Assembly (NCBI RefSeq): GCF_020177595.1
Contig: NZ_JAHTBL010000003.1
Coordinates: 330,893 to 394,892 of the forward strand
DNA from: Cognatishimia sp. MH4019
GTDB lineage: Bacteria > Pseudomonadota > Alphaproteobacteria > Rhodobacterales > Rhodobacteraceae
DNA length: 64,000 nt
Direction: 5' to 3'
Under the pieces are notes generated by a model. The model did not search any database, had not been told where the DNA came from, and worked only from the letters and a program-made list of their open reading frames with translations. Of the stretch, positions 15,678 to 25,952 are shown piece by piece. A program made the translations under genes and the position numbers. Every line of letters starts with the position of its first letter. Position 1 is the stretch's first letter.

Positions 15678-16841
15678 TCAATCCCTCAAGCTCTCTTCCC
15701 GCAAGCCATCGGCCAGCAGGTTCAGACCCAGCACCAGCGTCAGCAGGGCGAACGCGGGCGGCAGGGCAGGGTGCAGGTAGATCGAGAGGAGCTTGCGGCC
15801 CTCGTTGATCGTGCTGCCCCAGTCCGGGCTCTCGGGTGAGAGGCCGAGGCCGAAGAAGCCCAATGTGCCCAGAAGGATCGTCGTGTAGCCGATGCGCAGG
15901 CAGAAATCGACGATCAGCGGCCCGCGTGCGTTGGGCAGGATCTCCCACAGCATGATATACCACGGACCTTCGCCGCGGGTTTGGGCGGCGGCCACGTAGT
16001 CGCGGGTTTTGATGTCCATCGCGAGGCCGCGCACGATGCGGAAGACCGTGGGCGAGTTCACGAAGACGACGGACACAAAGACCACCAGCAGGTTTGCCGG
16101 GAAGCTGATGATGCCCAGCGGGTCAGCGTTCCAGGCGATGCCCAGATAGAGCCATGTACCGATCACCAGTGTCACCGCGAGGTAGATGTTGCGCTTGGAG
16201 GGCTGCGTGTAAAAGCGCGAGTTCATCAGGATCACCATGAAGACGATCGGGAAGATGAACAACACGCCTGCCATATAGACCGGGATACCGGTTGCGACGA
16301 TTTCGGGCGTGACGAGCAGATAAAAGAGCAGGATCACCGGGAAGGCGAGGATCAGGTTGGCAAGGAAGGACAGGAACGTGTCCAGCTTGCCGCCGTAATA
16401 GCCTGCCGGAAGCCCCAGCGTGATGCCGACCATGAAGGCAAACAGCGTCGCGAAGGGGGCGATTTTGACGACCTCCCAGCTGCCTTTAACCATACGGGTA
16501 AACACGTCACGGCCCAGATTGTCGCCGCCCAAAAGGTAGTAATTGTAGACGCCTTCCTCATCGAGGAATGTGCCCGGCACTTTATTTTTCATCGAGGCGA
16601 ATTGCTGCAATCCGTCATGGGTGATGATCATCCCCATGGCGCCGAAAACAGCGGTAAAGACCCAGAACATCACCAGCGCGAAGCCGATCATGCCGATGGT
16701 CGAGTCAAAGAGTTTGCCGTAAAGCCCCAGCTTGCGCTTGTAGACAATCGAGACGGCGAACAGGACGATCAGAGCGATCCACACAGGGGTGAACTGACCG
16801 ATGATGCGGATGAGAATCTCACCCCAGCTTAGCGGTTCCAT
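15678..16841 (-). CDS. ABC importer permease, DppC type
   Basis: Inner-membrane channel subunit of a peptide-type importer. The 387 residues include an N-terminal helix, a periplasmic stretch of about 100 residues and a five-helix BPD_transp_1 domain. The cytoplasmic coupling region DYVAAAQTRGEGPWYIMLWEI is the EAA loop that docks on the ATPase. It starts 11 bases after dppB-like. DppC proteins are usually about 300 residues, so this one is long because of the extended N-terminal part. Confidence 0.9.
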   Translation of the reverse strand: MEPLSWGEILIRIIGQFTPVWIALIVLFAVSIVYKRKLGLYGKLFDSTIGMIGFALVMFWVFTAVFGAMGMIITHDGLQQFASMKNKVPGTFLDEEGVYNYYLLGGDNLGRDVFTRMVKGSWEVVKIAPFATLFAFMVGITLGLPAGYYGGKLDTFLSFLANLILAFPVILLFYLLVTPEIVATGIPVYMAGVLFIFPIVFMVILMNSRFYTQPSKRNIYLAVTLVIGTWLYLGIAWNADPLGIISFPANLLVVFVSVVFVNSPTVFRIVRGLAMDIKTRDYVAAAQTRGEGPWYIMLWEILPNARGPLIVDFCLRIGYTTILLGTLGFFGLGLSPESPDWGSTINEGRKLLSIYLHPALPPAFALLTLVLGLNLLADGLREESLRD

Positions 16842-16852
16842 TGCGTTTCCCC

Positions 16853-17899
16853 TTACGTGACGCTGATGCGCGGGTTGAGATAGACGTAGCCGATGTCAGA
16901 GATCAGCTGCGTTGTCAGAACCACGATGACTGAGACGACCGAGACCCCCAGAAGAAGCTCGATATCGTTGTTGCCAGCGGCTTGGACGAGGGTCCAGCCG
17001 AAGCCCTTGTAGTTAAATAGCGTCTCTACGATGACGACGCCGTTCAGCAGCCAGGGGAACTGCAACATGATCACGGTGAAGGGTGCGATAAGCGCGTTTC
17101 TAAGGGCGTGCTTGAGGACGATGTTGCCGAAGCTGACCCCTTTCAGGCGCGCGGTGCGGATGTATTGCGCGGTCATGACCTCGGTCATGGAGGCGCGTGT
17201 CATCCGGGCGATGTAGCCCATGCCGTAAAGCGCGATGGTCAGAACGGGCAGGGTGAAGTTGGCGAATGTGATGTCATCCATCGCCGAGGTCGCCGTGCCT
17301 TTGAACCATTTCAGGCCCACGGCGGAGCTCGAGAAGACCGCAATAAAGATCACGCCGGAGACATATTCAGGCGTCGCAGTGGACAGGATCGACACGGTGG
17401 AAAGCGACCGGTCCGTGCGGGAGCCTTCGCGCATTCCGGCCAGAACGCCGATGATCAGCGCGCCGGGGACCATCACGACCATGACCCAGAACATCAGCTT
17501 GCCAGTGAGGCCCAGCCGCGTGGCAATGATGCTGCCTGCATCGTCTTTGAACACAGAGCTTTCGCCCCAGTCGCCTTGCAGGATGCCACAGAAGCTGGGG
17601 GCGTCCTCGGGTGCCATGCCCTGGTTAATGCAGCGTCCACGGGTCACCCCGTCAGAGCCTTCGATCACATATCCGGGCAGAACGCCCAGCCATTGCCCGT
17701 ATTTGACAGGCAGTGGTTGCGTATAGCCGCGATTGGCGAGCCAGGTGGTGACGGCGTCGTCACTCATCCGCTGGTTCACCTCGGATTTGGCGAGTTTTTC
17801 AAGATTTGGCGCAAGGTTCGTGAGAAAGAAGACGATGAACGTCAGGCAGATTGCCGTGAGGATCATGACCCCCAATCGGCGTAAAATGAATAGTCCCAT
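16853..17899 (-). CDS. ABC importer permease, DppB type
   Basis: Second channel subunit. The 348 residues begin with the typical MGLFILRRLGVMILTAICLTFIVFFL helix, followed by a ~100-residue periplasmic insert and five further helices. The coupling loop reads MTEVMTAQYIRTARLKGVSF, with the conserved A-K-G of DppB-like permeases (ARLKG). It follows the binding-protein gene after a strong hairpin at 17971-17999 that should reduce read-through into the permease genes. Confidence 0.9.
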   Translation of the reverse strand: MGLFILRRLGVMILTAICLTFIVFFLTNLAPNLEKLAKSEVNQRMSDDAVTTWLANRGYTQPLPVKYGQWLGVLPGYVIEGSDGVTRGRCINQGMAPEDAPSFCGILQGDWGESSVFKDDAGSIIATRLGLTGKLMFWVMVVMVPGALIIGVLAGMREGSRTDRSLSTVSILSTATPEYVSGVIFIAVFSSSAVGLKWFKGTATSAMDDITFANFTLPVLTIALYGMGYIARMTRASMTEVMTAQYIRTARLKGVSFGNIVLKHALRNALIAPFTVIMLQFPWLLNGVVIVETLFNYKGFGWTLVQAAGNNDIELLLGVSVVSVIVVLTTQLISDIGYVYLNPRISVT

Positions 17900-17970
17900 A
17901 ATGACCCCTGTTGGTCGGCTGGTTTCGGCTCTGCATTCTTTAGGAACGTCTCAGAGAGCCTTTGACTGGC

Positions 17971-17999
17971 AAAAAGGGCCGCCCGGTGAGGGGCGGCCC
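17971..17999 (-). terminator. intercistronic terminator between binding-protein and permease genes
   Basis: On the minus strand GGGCCGCCC pairs with GGGCGGCCC and is followed by TTTTT (17971-17975). It sits 9 bases after the binding-protein stop, inside the operon, so it probably makes the binding protein more abundant than the membrane subunits. Confidence 0.75.
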
Positions 18000-18008
18000 G
18001 ATCTGTGT

Positions 18009-19679
18009 TTAGGCTGTGACAGACCACTTATAGATCTGCGGCAGATACGCGATATGCATATCAGAGCCCGCGATCGTGCCGTTGTGGTGGCGGTAAAGCG
18101 AGCGCCAGTAAGGCTGGATCGTCACACCTTCTTCCACCATGATCGCCTGCAGCTTGCCCATCACCTCGCGGCGTGCATCCGCATCCGCGATGGAGTTGGC
18201 TTCGGCCAGGAGGCTGTCGAACTCGGCGTTGGAGAAGCCAGATTCGTTCCAGGCTTCACCTGACCGGTAGGCCAGCGCGAGGATCTGCGTGCCCAGCGGG
18301 CGGTGGTTCCAGTTCGTGGAGCTGAACGGATACTTGACCCAGTCATTCCAGAAGGTGGAGCCGGGCAGGATCGTCCGCTTCACGTTGATCCCTGCGTCGC
18401 GCAGTTGGGCGGCCACCGCATCGGTGGTGTTCTTGCGCCAGTCATCGTCAATCGACATCAGCTCATGCTCGAAATCGGCCATGCCGGCTTCTTCCATAAG
18501 CGCTTTGGCTTTGGTGGGATCGTGGGGTAGACGGCCAACGCTGTCGTCATATTCCGGGTGCACCGGACCGACATGCTGGTTGTCTGCGGCCACGCCGCGG
18601 CTGGCATAGCCCAGTTCCAGGCAAACCTGATTGTCGACGGCCATGGCCAGCGCCTGACGGACGCGCTTGTCCTCGTAGGGCTTCATGCCGTTCACTTCAG
18701 CTTGCTGGTTCGGGCGGATCGCGATGGTCGCACCGGAGACCACCTCGGACTGTTCCCAGCCGATAGCGTTGAAGATGTCGATAAAGTCGCCGACGGTCTC
18801 GTAGATCAGGTCAACTTCTTCGGCTTCAGCAGCGGCCACCCAAGCGGAGGGGTCGGTGCCGTAGTCGATATATTCGATCTTATCGAGGTAGAAACCACCT
18901 TCTTCAAAGGCCGTGTCGCCCCACCATTCATGCTCGCCACGCTCGATGACGGCTTTCACGCCAACCTCGTTCTGGGTAATGACCATCGGGCCAGTGCCGA
19001 CCAGTTCGGACAGGTCTGCGGCGGGGTCGTAATTGGCATGCACAACGGCAGCCGGGTAGTCTGCGAAACCCGGAATGATCGTGATGTCGGGGGCAGGCAG
19101 GGTCAGCTTGACGGTGTTGGCATCCACAACCTCAATCGCGCCTTCAATGGCTTGATTGGTGTCGTCGTCGATCAGCGTCGCCATGCGACCGGCCATCGAG
19201 TTACCCTCGACCGTCTTGTCACACCAGCCAGCGATCACACGGGCCACGTCGTCTGCGGTGAAGTCGTCGCCATTGTTCCACTTGACGCCCTGACGGACAT
19301 TCAGCGTGTATTCGGTGGCGTTGTCGTTGACGTCCCAGCTTTCCAGCAGCATGCCGCGGAACGAGCCGTCAGAGTTGTACTCAACGAGGTATTCGATGGT
19401 GCCTGCAGTGACATAGGCCATCTGGGTCCAGTCATAGGTGCGCGGGTCTTTGTGTGCGCGCACTTCCATCTGCATGCGGGCCATTCCGCCTTTCTCGCCG
19501 CCCATCGCTTTTGCGGGGCTGTTCATACCGATCAAGGCATAAGCGGCAGCCGAGCTTGCGCCAAGTGCTGTCGCGCGGGTCAGGAATTCGCGGCGGTCCA
19601 TCAGACCGGCTTTGAATTCGTCCGCATAAAGCGACACGGCATGGTGCAATGGCTTACCATTTACGGTGGGGTGCGTCAT
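18009..19679 (-). CDS. peptide-type ABC importer substrate-binding protein, Tat-exported
   Basis: A 556-residue family-5 solute-binding protein (DppA/OppA type) that captures the substrate in the periplasm. The N-terminus [20 protein letters not shown] leads to a twin-arginine signal [20 protein letters not shown] and cleavage near SPAKA. The mature part contains [17 protein letters not shown], typical of the family. ATG 19679 is preceded by AGGGAG. The substrate cannot be read from sequence; dipeptides, oligopeptides and other small solutes are all transported by this family. A 355-base upstream region carries paired repeats (19855-19888). Confidence 0.9.
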   Translation of the reverse strand: MTHPTVNGKPLHHAVSLYADEFKAGLMDRREFLTRATALGASSAAAYALIGMNSPAKAMGGEKGGMARMQMEVRAHKDPRTYDWTQMAYVTAGTIEYLVEYNSDGSFRGMLLESWDVNDNATEYTLNVRQGVKWNNGDDFTADDVARVIAGWCDKTVEGNSMAGRMATLIDDDTNQAIEGAIEVVDANTVKLTLPAPDITIIPGFADYPAAVVHANYDPAADLSELVGTGPMVITQNEVGVKAVIERGEHEWWGDTAFEEGGFYLDKIEYIDYGTDPSAWVAAAEAEEVDLIYETVGDFIDIFNAIGWEQSEVVSGATIAIRPNQQAEVNGMKPYEDKRVRQALAMAVDNQVCLELGYASRGVAADNQHVGPVHPEYDDSVGRLPHDPTKAKALMEEAGMADFEHELMSIDDDWRKNTTDAVAAQLRDAGINVKRTILPGSTFWNDWVKYPFSSTNWNHRPLGTQILALAYRSGEAWNESGFSNAEFDSLLAEANSIADADARREVMGKLQAIMVEEGVTIQPYWRSLYRHHNGTIAGSDMHIAYLPQIYKWSVTA

Positions 19680-20034
19680 TCTGTTCTCCCTGTGACACAT
19701 TTTGTTTTTTGTGAATTGGACGGGAACAACTGCGCTTTTTTCAAGCGTGTATCCCTGGACAAATGCTGAGTGGTTGCAGTCTCTCCAATCCGGCTCATGC
19801 ATGACGCACGATAAAATCACGGGCGTCAACGGTCGCTTTCGTCATTTCGAATAACAAAAACGACATTTGCTTAGAGCAAAAGCGACATGCACCGGGAAGT
19901 CAACCGGATCGTCTATTTTGCAAGGGGAGGCAGGATCGGCGCTTGACGTTAGGGTAAGCACAGATGCGCAGTTTCAAACATGCGACTTGCGCAATGTATT
20001 TGACGCATTCGGACAGGTTTGAGCGGTTTAAGCG
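19680..20034. promoter_or_regulatory. 355-base non-coding region upstream of the importer operon
   Basis: It holds the promoter side of the binding-protein gene (minus strand) and the 3' side of the AraC-type regulator gene. I see direct repeats at 19855-19888 and an inverted partial copy at 19832-19844. No other gene or RNA is recognisable. Confidence 0.5.
19855..19888. promoter_or_regulatory. 22-bp-spaced direct repeats, possible AraC-type operator
   Basis: CAAAAACGACAT (19855-19866) and CAAAAGCGACAT (19877-19888) differ at one base and are two helical turns apart. A related inverted element, TCGCTTTCGTCAT, lies at 19832-19844. AraC-family proteins bind direct repeats spaced like this, and such a regulator is encoded directly upstream. 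They lie about 175-210 bases before the binding-protein start codon. Confidence 0.45.
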
Positions 20035-20829
20035 TCAGGCCGCGCTGCGAAAGGCGCTTGGCGTGACGCCTGTCTGTGTCTGAAAGCTGCGCGTGAAATA
20101 GGCTGCAGAGTTAAAGCCGAGCGATTCCGACACCGCTTTGATCGTCATGGACGTATCGGTCAGGCGGCGCCGGGCCGCGTGGGTCACGCGTTCGGTCAGC
20201 AATTCCAGTGCGGACATACCGCAGCAGGTCTGGGTCGAGCGTGTCAGGTGGGTCGGTGTGACCTCAAGGGCTGCGGCATAGGCTTCAACATTCAGGCCAT
20301 CGCCGATGCGCCGTTCGATCAGAGCGCAATAGCGCGCGACCAGACGTTCGGCAGCGTCAGGTTTGATGGCCTCGGGCAGATTGCGTTCCAGCCAGACACT
20401 GATCAGGCCTGCATGAAAGCGCGCGGCACGGCTATGGGCCGGGCGATCGCTGACCAGTTCGCGTTGCAGATTATCCAGAAGGCCCGTCAGTTCCGATTGC
20501 CCGGGCACATTGGCCACACGGATTTGCTGTGGCGTGGCCGGCAAGGTCATCAGCGGGTCCGAGGGCAGAGTGACGGCCAGCCCGTAGCATTGCGCGCCCA
20601 GTTCGATGGAGTGCATCGTCTTGGCGGGCAGAAACACCGCGTTGCTGGGGCCAAAGCCGCGCATCTTGCCAGCGATGATCATGCGGCCCTGACCGCGGGT
20701 AATCCAGTAGAGGATCGGATCTGTGCAGGAATGAAGCGTGTCCATGCGCCAACTGCCACCGCGCTGCATTTGCGCCAGCGTTTTCATCTCGATGGTATCG
20801 ATTGGAGAGTAGTCAGTCTGCATTAACAT
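20035..20829 (-). CDS. AraC-family transcriptional regulator
   Basis: A 264-residue regulator. The N-terminal ~150 residues are a cupin-like sensing domain (YWITRGQGRMIIAGKMRGFGP, FLPAKTMHSIELGAQ), and the C-terminal ~100 hold the double helix-turn-helix. Its second half is TIKAVSESLGFNSAAYFTRSFQTQTGVTPSAFR, split here as TIKAVSESLGFNSAAYF then TRSFQTQTGVTP. It is oriented toward the peptide importer and ends 355 bases before that operon, so it may regulate it. ATG 20829 (after GGGGG) is preferred; an ATG two codons on is possible. It follows miaA by 79 bases. Confidence 0.88.
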   Translation of the reverse strand: MLMQTDYSPIDTIEMKTLAQMQRGGSWRMDTLHSCTDPILYWITRGQGRMIIAGKMRGFGPSNAVFLPAKTMHSIELGAQCYGLAVTLPSDPLMTLPATPQQIRVANVPGQSELTGLLDNLQRELVSDRPAHSRAARFHAGLISVWLERNLPEAIKPDAAERLVARYCALIERRIGDGLNVEAYAAALEVTPTHLTRSTQTCCGMSALELLTERVTHAARRRLTDTSMTIKAVSESLGFNSAAYFTRSFQTQTGVTPSAFRSAA

Positions 20830-20908
20830 GGTTGTACCCCCTGGATGGATTTGTGCAACCATCGCAGCGGAATATGGCTCAAATAGGGCAAAAATTGTGC
20901 GAAATTGG

Positions 20909-21790
20909 TTAGCGCAGCGTTAAGGCTTGCCAATTGCGCATGCGCGCGCGGAACCAGGTGCGCTGGCGTTTTGCGAACTGTCGCGTGGCCGTTTTTGCGG
21001 CGGTGATGGCCTCCTCCAACGACATCTTGTGGTTGAGATGGGCGATCAGCTCGGGCGCGCCGATGGCTTTGGAGGACAAAAGCGCAGGGTTCCAGTGCGG
21101 ATGCATGGCGCGGGCTTCCTCCAGGGCGCCCGCAGCGATCATCTGGTCAAAACGGCGGTCGATGCGCGCCGAAAGCCAGTCGCGGTCAGCGTCCAAGAGA
21201 ATCGGTTGAGCGGCAGCAAGCAGCAGAATCGGGGCCGGGGTGGCGTCCTGCCAGCTTGCCAGACCGCGTCCAGTAGAGCGCTGAACCTCCCAGGCGCGCT
21301 GGACCCGCATAGGGTTGCGTTGATCAATGCGCGACAAGGTGTCCGGATCGAGGGCGGAAAGAAGGGTCTGGAACCCGCCTTCGGCCACGATGCGGTCGGC
21401 CGCTGCGCGAATGTCGGGCGGTGTCGCGGGAATATCCGCAAGCCCTTCGGTCAGCGCAGTGAAGTAGAGCCCGGTGCCGCCGACGATAATGGGGCGTGGT
21501 CCGGCGGATAGAAACGGTGTCACCTCGCGGAGCCAATGGCCCACAGAATAGTCGCCATCATAAGGGATATGCCCGTAAAGCGCATGCGGCGCGCGCGCGC
21601 GTTCCGCCTGATCTGGCCGCGCCGTCAAGATGCGCCAGCCGTCAAAAACCTGCAACGCATCCGCGTTGACCACCACGCCGCCTTGGACTTCTGCGATCTC
21701 CAACGCCAACGCAGACTTGCCCGATGCGGTCGGCCCAGCAATTAAAACCGGCTGCTCGGGAGAAAGCTGCGATATGTCGATCAGCGCCAT
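20909..21790 (-). CDS. miaA: tRNA dimethylallyltransferase
   Basis: Adds a dimethylallyl group to A37 of tRNAs reading UNN codons. The 293-residue protein starts MALIDISQ and shows the P-loop [12 protein letters not shown], the [19 protein letters not shown] block (DSxQ region, with D-A-L-Q here), [11 protein letters not shown], and a C-terminal [16 protein letters not shown] tRNA-binding stretch. The longer frame begins in unrelated residues, so ATG 21790 is chosen. It is divergent from pyrH with a 95-base shared upstream region. Confidence 0.93.
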   Translation of the reverse strand: MALIDISQLSPEQPVLIAGPTASGKSALALEIAEVQGGVVVNADALQVFDGWRILTARPDQAERARAPHALYGHIPYDGDYSVGHWLREVTPFLSAGPRPIIVGGTGLYFTALTEGLADIPATPPDIRAAADRIVAEGGFQTLLSALDPDTLSRIDQRNPMRVQRAWEVQRSTGRGLASWQDATPAPILLLAAAQPILLDADRDWLSARIDRRFDQMIAAGALEEARAMHPHWNPALLSSKAIGAPELIAHLNHKMSLEEAITAAKTATRQFAKRQRTWFRARMRNWQALTLR

Positions 21791-21885
21791 GAGTGATTTA
21801 TCCGCGTCAAGCCCGCGTCTCCCGTTGAACCTGCCCGCCTTTTGCGACATTTTACGCCGAACGCAAAGCAGATGGGACATTTGCC

Positions 21886-22614
21886 ATGACCAAGACCCCC
21901 TCGGACCCGAAATTCAAACGCGTGATGCTGAAGATTTCAGGGGAGGCTTTGATGGGGGATCAGGGGTTCGGGTTGCATCCGCCCACGGTTGAGCGGATCG
22001 CGGCAGAGGTCAAATCGGTCCACGATCTGGGCGTCGAGATTTGCATGGTGATCGGCGGCGGCAACATTTTCCGCGGTCTGCAAGGCTCCGCGCAGGGGAT
22101 GGAGCGGACGACGGCGGATTACATGGGCATGCTTGCGACGGTGATGAACGCGCTTGCGATGCAGTCTGCACTTGAGGGCTTGGGCGTCTATACCCGTGTG
22201 ATCAGCGCCATTCCGATGGATCAGGTCTGTGAGCCCTACATTCGCCGCCGCGCCGTGCGCCACCTGGAGAAAGCCCGTGTTGTGATCTTTGCCGCAGGCA
22301 CCGGCAACCCATATTTTACGACGGATACAGCGGCTACTCTGCGCGCCAACGAGATGGCCTGCGAAGCGATTTTCAAAGGCACCAAAGTGGACGGCGTTTA
22401 TGACAAGGACCCGGTCAAGCATGACGACGCGGTGCGCTATGATCATGTGAGCTATGATGAAGTGCTGCAAAAGCATCTGGGCGTGATGGATGCCAGCGCC
22501 ATTGCCCTGGCGCGCGATAACAACAAACCGATCATCGTCTTCTCGCTGGATGAGCCGGGCGGCTTTGCCGGTATTCTGGCCGGGGAAGGCACCTATACAA
22601 CCGTTCATGGTTAA
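21886..22614 (+). CDS. pyrH: UMP kinase
   Basis: Phosphorylates UMP to UDP; hexameric bacterial amino-acid-kinase-fold enzyme. The 242 residues show [14 protein letters not shown] at the N-terminus, [26 protein letters not shown] and [20 protein letters not shown], all diagnostic. It heads the conserved cluster pyrH-frr-uppS-cdsA-dxr-rseP-bamA. Confidence 0.96.
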   Translation: MTKTPSDPKFKRVMLKISGEALMGDQGFGLHPPTVERIAAEVKSVHDLGVEICMVIGGGNIFRGLQGSAQGMERTTADYMGMLATVMNALAMQSALEGLGVYTRVISAIPMDQVCEPYIRRRAVRHLEKARVVIFAAGTGNPYFTTDTAATLRANEMACEAIFKGTKVDGVYDKDPVKHDDAVRYDHVSYDEVLQKHLGVMDASAIALARDNNKPIIVFSLDEPGGFAGILAGEGTYTTVHG

Positions 22615-22669
22615 CGATATAGATAGGAAAAGCCGGTAAACGGCGATCACATCAGGACCGAGTGGGATC

Positions 22670-23233
22670 ATGGCAGACGATATTGAAATAGACACCGACG
22701 ATCTGGAGCGCCGGATGGACGGGGCAATCGCCTCTCTGCGCACGGAATTTGCGTCTTTGCGGACGGGACGGGCTTCGGCTTCGATGCTGGAGCCGGTGAT
22801 GGTGGAAGCCTACGGCCAAAAGACACCGATTAATCAGGTTGGAACGGTGAACGTGCCGGAACCGCGGATGGTGACGATCAATGTCTGGGACAAATCCATG
22901 GTAAACGCCGTGGAAAAGGCCATTCGCGAAAGCGGGCTGGGCATCAACCCGCAGCTCAACGGAACGATTATTATGCTCCCGATCCCCGAGCTGAACGAAG
23001 AGCGTCGCCGCGATCTGACAAAGGTGGCCGCGCAGTATTCGGAAAGCGCGCGTGTTTCGATCCGCAATATTCGCCGCGACGGTATGGACCAGATCAAGAA
23101 AGCCAAGGCCGATGGCATGGGCGAAGATGACCAGAAGCTCTGGGAAGGCGAGGTTCAGGAATTAACTGACCGCTATATCAAGCAGGTCGACGAGGCGCTT
23201 GAGGTCAAGCAAGCCGAGATCATGCAGGTTTAA
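22670..23233 (+). CDS. frr: ribosome recycling factor
   Basis: Splits post-termination ribosomes together with EF-G. The 187 residues form the expected two-domain, coiled-coil-rich protein: [40 protein letters not shown], and [12 protein letters not shown] in the helical domain. It lies 55 bases after pyrH, as in most bacteria. Confidence 0.96.
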   Translation: MADDIEIDTDDLERRMDGAIASLRTEFASLRTGRASASMLEPVMVEAYGQKTPINQVGTVNVPEPRMVTINVWDKSMVNAVEKAIRESGLGINPQLNGTIIMLPIPELNEERRRDLTKVAAQYSESARVSIRNIRRDGMDQIKKAKADGMGEDDQKLWEGEVQELTDRYIKQVDEALEVKQAEIMQV

Positions 23234-23260
23234 CGGCCCCGCGCCGGAAAGGGCCTGTCG

Positions 23261-23977
23261 ATGGCCAAGAAAAACACTTCTCCCGATCATGTTGCGATCA
23301 TCATGGATGGCAATGGCCGCTGGGCGCAAAAACGCGGCAAGCCGCGGCTGTTCGGGCATCATGCCGGGGCCAAGCGCGTGCGCGAGATTGTCGAGGCGTG
23401 CCCGACGCTGGGCGTGAAATACCTGACGATCTTCGCGTTCTCGACCGAGAACTGGAAGCGCACGCAGACCGAAGTGGCGGGTCTCATGCGGCTGTTCCGG
23501 CGCTATATTCAACGCGAGGCGCGCGCGCTCTTTGAAGCTGGTGTGCGGGTGCGGTTCATCGGCGACCGCGTGCGGCTAGAGGATTCTCTGGTCAAGATGA
23601 TGGACGATCTGGAGCTGCTGACGGCGGGTAATGACGCTGTTCATCTGACCATCGCGATCAATTACGGGGGCCGGGACGAGGTGGCACGCGCGACGCGCCG
23701 TCTGGCCTATGATGTGGCAGGCGGCAAGCTGGATCCGCGCGATGTGAATGACGAGACATTCACGCGCTATCTGGACACGTGCTATCTGCCCGATCCCGAT
23801 TTGGTCATCCGCACCAGCGGGGAGGCGCGGATCAGCAACTTCCTGCTCTGGCAGTCGGCTTATTCGGAATACGAGTTTATCCCGACGCTCTGGCCTGATT
23901 TCACCGCTGCCGAGTTTGAAAAGGTGCTGGCCAAGTTTGGTGACCGCGAACGCCGCTTTGGTGCTGTCCTGACATGA
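23261..23977 (+). CDS. uppS: (di-trans,poly-cis) undecaprenyl diphosphate synthase
   Basis: Makes the C55 lipid carrier for peptidoglycan and O-antigen by condensing isopentenyl diphosphate units. The 238 residues begin with VAIIMDGNGRWAQKRGKPR, in which the Asp of MDGN is the catalytic metal ligand, and contain YLTIFAFSTENWKR and the C-terminal DLVIRTSGEARISNFLLWQ. Its stop overlaps the cdsA ATG by four bases. Confidence 0.96.
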   Translation: MAKKNTSPDHVAIIMDGNGRWAQKRGKPRLFGHHAGAKRVREIVEACPTLGVKYLTIFAFSTENWKRTQTEVAGLMRLFRRYIQREARALFEAGVRVRFIGDRVRLEDSLVKMMDDLELLTAGNDAVHLTIAINYGGRDEVARATRRLAYDVAGGKLDPRDVNDETFTRYLDTCYLPDPDLVIRTSGEARISNFLLWQSAYSEYEFIPTLWPDFTAAEFEKVLAKFGDRERRFGAVLT

Positions 23978-24771
23978 GCGAGATGGCTCCGGCCAAATGG
24001 GATGACCTGCGCACGCGGCTTTTATCCGGTGCGGGTATGGGCGCGATTGGCGTGACTTGCATCCTTGCAGGCGGGGTCTGGTTTCAGATGCTTGCAGTGT
24101 TCGTCACGGCGGTGATGATCTGGGAACTGGTCATGATGATCCGCCCCGATGCGCCCACACCCGCGATGCTGCTGGCGGCACTTACGGCGAGCCTTTTGTC
24201 GGGCATGTTTGTGGCCGAGGAAAGCTGGATCCTTGTCCTGTTCATCCTGCCGCCCGCGCTTGGTCTGCTGGCACTGCCCCGCGAAAAGCGCACTTTTTTC
24301 GCCTTTGCGCTCGCCATCCTGATCGCAGGTTGGGGCCTTGTGACCTTCCGCGAGACACATGGCGTCGTCTGGCTGCTTTGGCTGGTGCTGGTCGTGATCG
24401 CGACGGATATCTTTGGCTATTTCGCAGGCCGCATCTTTGGCGGGCCGAAGTTCTGGCCCAAGATCAGCCCCAAGAAAACCTGGAGCGGGACGGTCGCAGG
24501 CTGGGTTTCGGCTGCTGGCATCGGCATCCTGTTCGGCACCTTTACCGATGCGGGGCCGGATCTTTGGTGGATTTCGATGCTGCTTAGTTTTGCTTCACAA
24601 ATGGGCGATATTGCGGAAAGCGCTTTGAAGCGGCGGATGGGAGTCAAGGACAGCTCGACCCTGATCCCGGGTCATGGCGGGCTCTTTGATCGGTTTGACG
24701 GCTTGCTTGGCGCGGCGCTGTTCATGCTGGCGATTTCGCTTTTTGTGGATGTGCCGCAGGTTCAGTTCTGA
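23974..24771 (+). CDS. cdsA: phosphatidate cytidylyltransferase
   Basis: Makes CDP-diacylglycerol from phosphatidate and CTP in the inner membrane. The 265-residue protein has about seven hydrophobic helices and the family signature near the C-terminus: ALKRRMGVKDSSTLIPGHGG followed by LFDRFDGLLGA. It overlaps uppS (4 bases) and dxr (1 base, TGATG). Confidence 0.95.
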   Translation: MSEMAPAKWDDLRTRLLSGAGMGAIGVTCILAGGVWFQMLAVFVTAVMIWELVMMIRPDAPTPAMLLAALTASLLSGMFVAEESWILVLFILPPALGLLALPREKRTFFAFALAILIAGWGLVTFRETHGVVWLLWLVLVVIATDIFGYFAGRIFGGPKFWPKISPKKTWSGTVAGWVSAAGIGILFGTFTDAGPDLWWISMLLSFASQMGDIAESALKRRMGVKDSSTLIPGHGGLFDRFDGLLGAALFMLAISLFVDVPQVQF

Positions 24772-25943
24772 TGCGTAAAGTGTCGATCTTCGGGGCGACG
24801 GGCTCGATTGGGCAAAATACGATTGATCTGATTGCCCGCGACCCGGGGGCGTATGACGTGGTTGCGCTGACCGGTGGCGCCAATATCGCGCAACTGGCCG
24901 AGGACGCACGGCGGCTGAACGCTGATATCGCGATTACGGCTTATGAAGATCAGTTGGATGATCTGCGCGCAGCGCTTGCTGGCACAGATGTCGAAGCGGC
25001 GGCCGGGGCAGGGGCGGTCACCGAGGCTGCGAGCCGTCCTGCCGACTGGATCATGTCGGCCATTGTGGGTGCTGCGGGTCTGCCGCCGGGGCTGGAAGCG
25101 CTCAAGCAAGGCACGACGCTGGCGCTGGCCAACAAGGAATCGCTGGTCACCGCAGGGCCTTTGCTGATGCAGACCGCGCGCGATCATGGAGCCACCGTGC
25201 TGCCGGTCGACAGCGAGCATTCGGCAGTGTTTCAGGGGCTTGTCGGCGAGGATATGTCCGCGGTCGAGCGGATCATCATCACCGCTTCAGGCGGGGCCTT
25301 CCGAGATTGGCCACTGGAGGCGTTGAAGGATGCGACGCTGGAAGAGGCGTCCTCCCACCCAAACTGGGATATGGGTCAGCGGATCACGATTGATTCCGCG
25401 TCCATGTTCAACAAGTCGCTCGAACTGATTGAAACGAAAGAGTTCTTTGGCGTCCATCCCGATCAGATCGAAACTGTCGTGCATCCCGAAAGCCTGATCC
25501 ACGCGCTGGTGGGGTTTAACGACGGTGCGCTGATGGCCCATGTCGGCCCGCCTGATATGCGCCATGCCATTGGCTATGCGCTGCATTGGCCAGATCGGCG
25601 GGATTTGCCTGTGGCGCGGCTTGATCTGGTGGAGATTGGCCAACTGAATTTCCGCAAAGCCTGCGAGACGCGCTATCCGGCGCTGAAGCTGGCACGTAAC
25701 GTGATGGAGACGGGCGGGCTTGCCGGGGCGGCCTTCAACGCTGCGAAAGAGCGCGCACTGGATGGCTTCATCGCCGGACACATCAAGTTTACTGAGATGG
25801 CGAGCGTTGTAGAACACGCCCTTGACGCGATCTCTGCCCAGTCGGGTCTTATCAATGCCACGATCAGCCTTGATAACGTCCTGCGTGTGGACCATTTGGC
25901 ACGACAAGAGGCCGATGCCGCGATTGCGGCACGAAACATGTAA
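24771..25943 (+). CDS. dxr: 1-deoxy-D-xylulose 5-phosphate reductoisomerase
   Basis: Commits carbon to the MEP isoprenoid pathway, using NADPH and a divalent metal. The 390 residues show GATGSIGQNTIDLI (nucleotide binding), ANKESLVTAG, LPVDSEHSAVFQ (metal ligands), SGGAFRDWPLEAL and HPNWDMGQRITIDSA. It supplies precursors for the upstream uppS product in the same cluster. Confidence 0.96.
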   Translation: MRKVSIFGATGSIGQNTIDLIARDPGAYDVVALTGGANIAQLAEDARRLNADIAITAYEDQLDDLRAALAGTDVEAAAGAGAVTEAASRPADWIMSAIVGAAGLPPGLEALKQGTTLALANKESLVTAGPLLMQTARDHGATVLPVDSEHSAVFQGLVGEDMSAVERIIITASGGAFRDWPLEALKDATLEEASSHPNWDMGQRITIDSASMFNKSLELIETKEFFGVHPDQIETVVHPESLIHALVGFNDGALMAHVGPPDMRHAIGYALHWPDRRDLPVARLDLVEIGQLNFRKACETRYPALKLARNVMETGGLAGAAFNAAKERALDGFIAGHIKFTEMASVVEHALDAISAQSGLINATISLDNVLRVDHLARQEADAAIAARNM

Positions 25944-25952
25944 GAGGGCGGT

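Noticed and set aside
18558..19769. 403-codon open frame on the plus strand
   Set aside because: It is antisense to the ABC binding protein, rich in His/Gly/Val as expected from a GC-rich shadow frame, with no motif or ribosome binding site.
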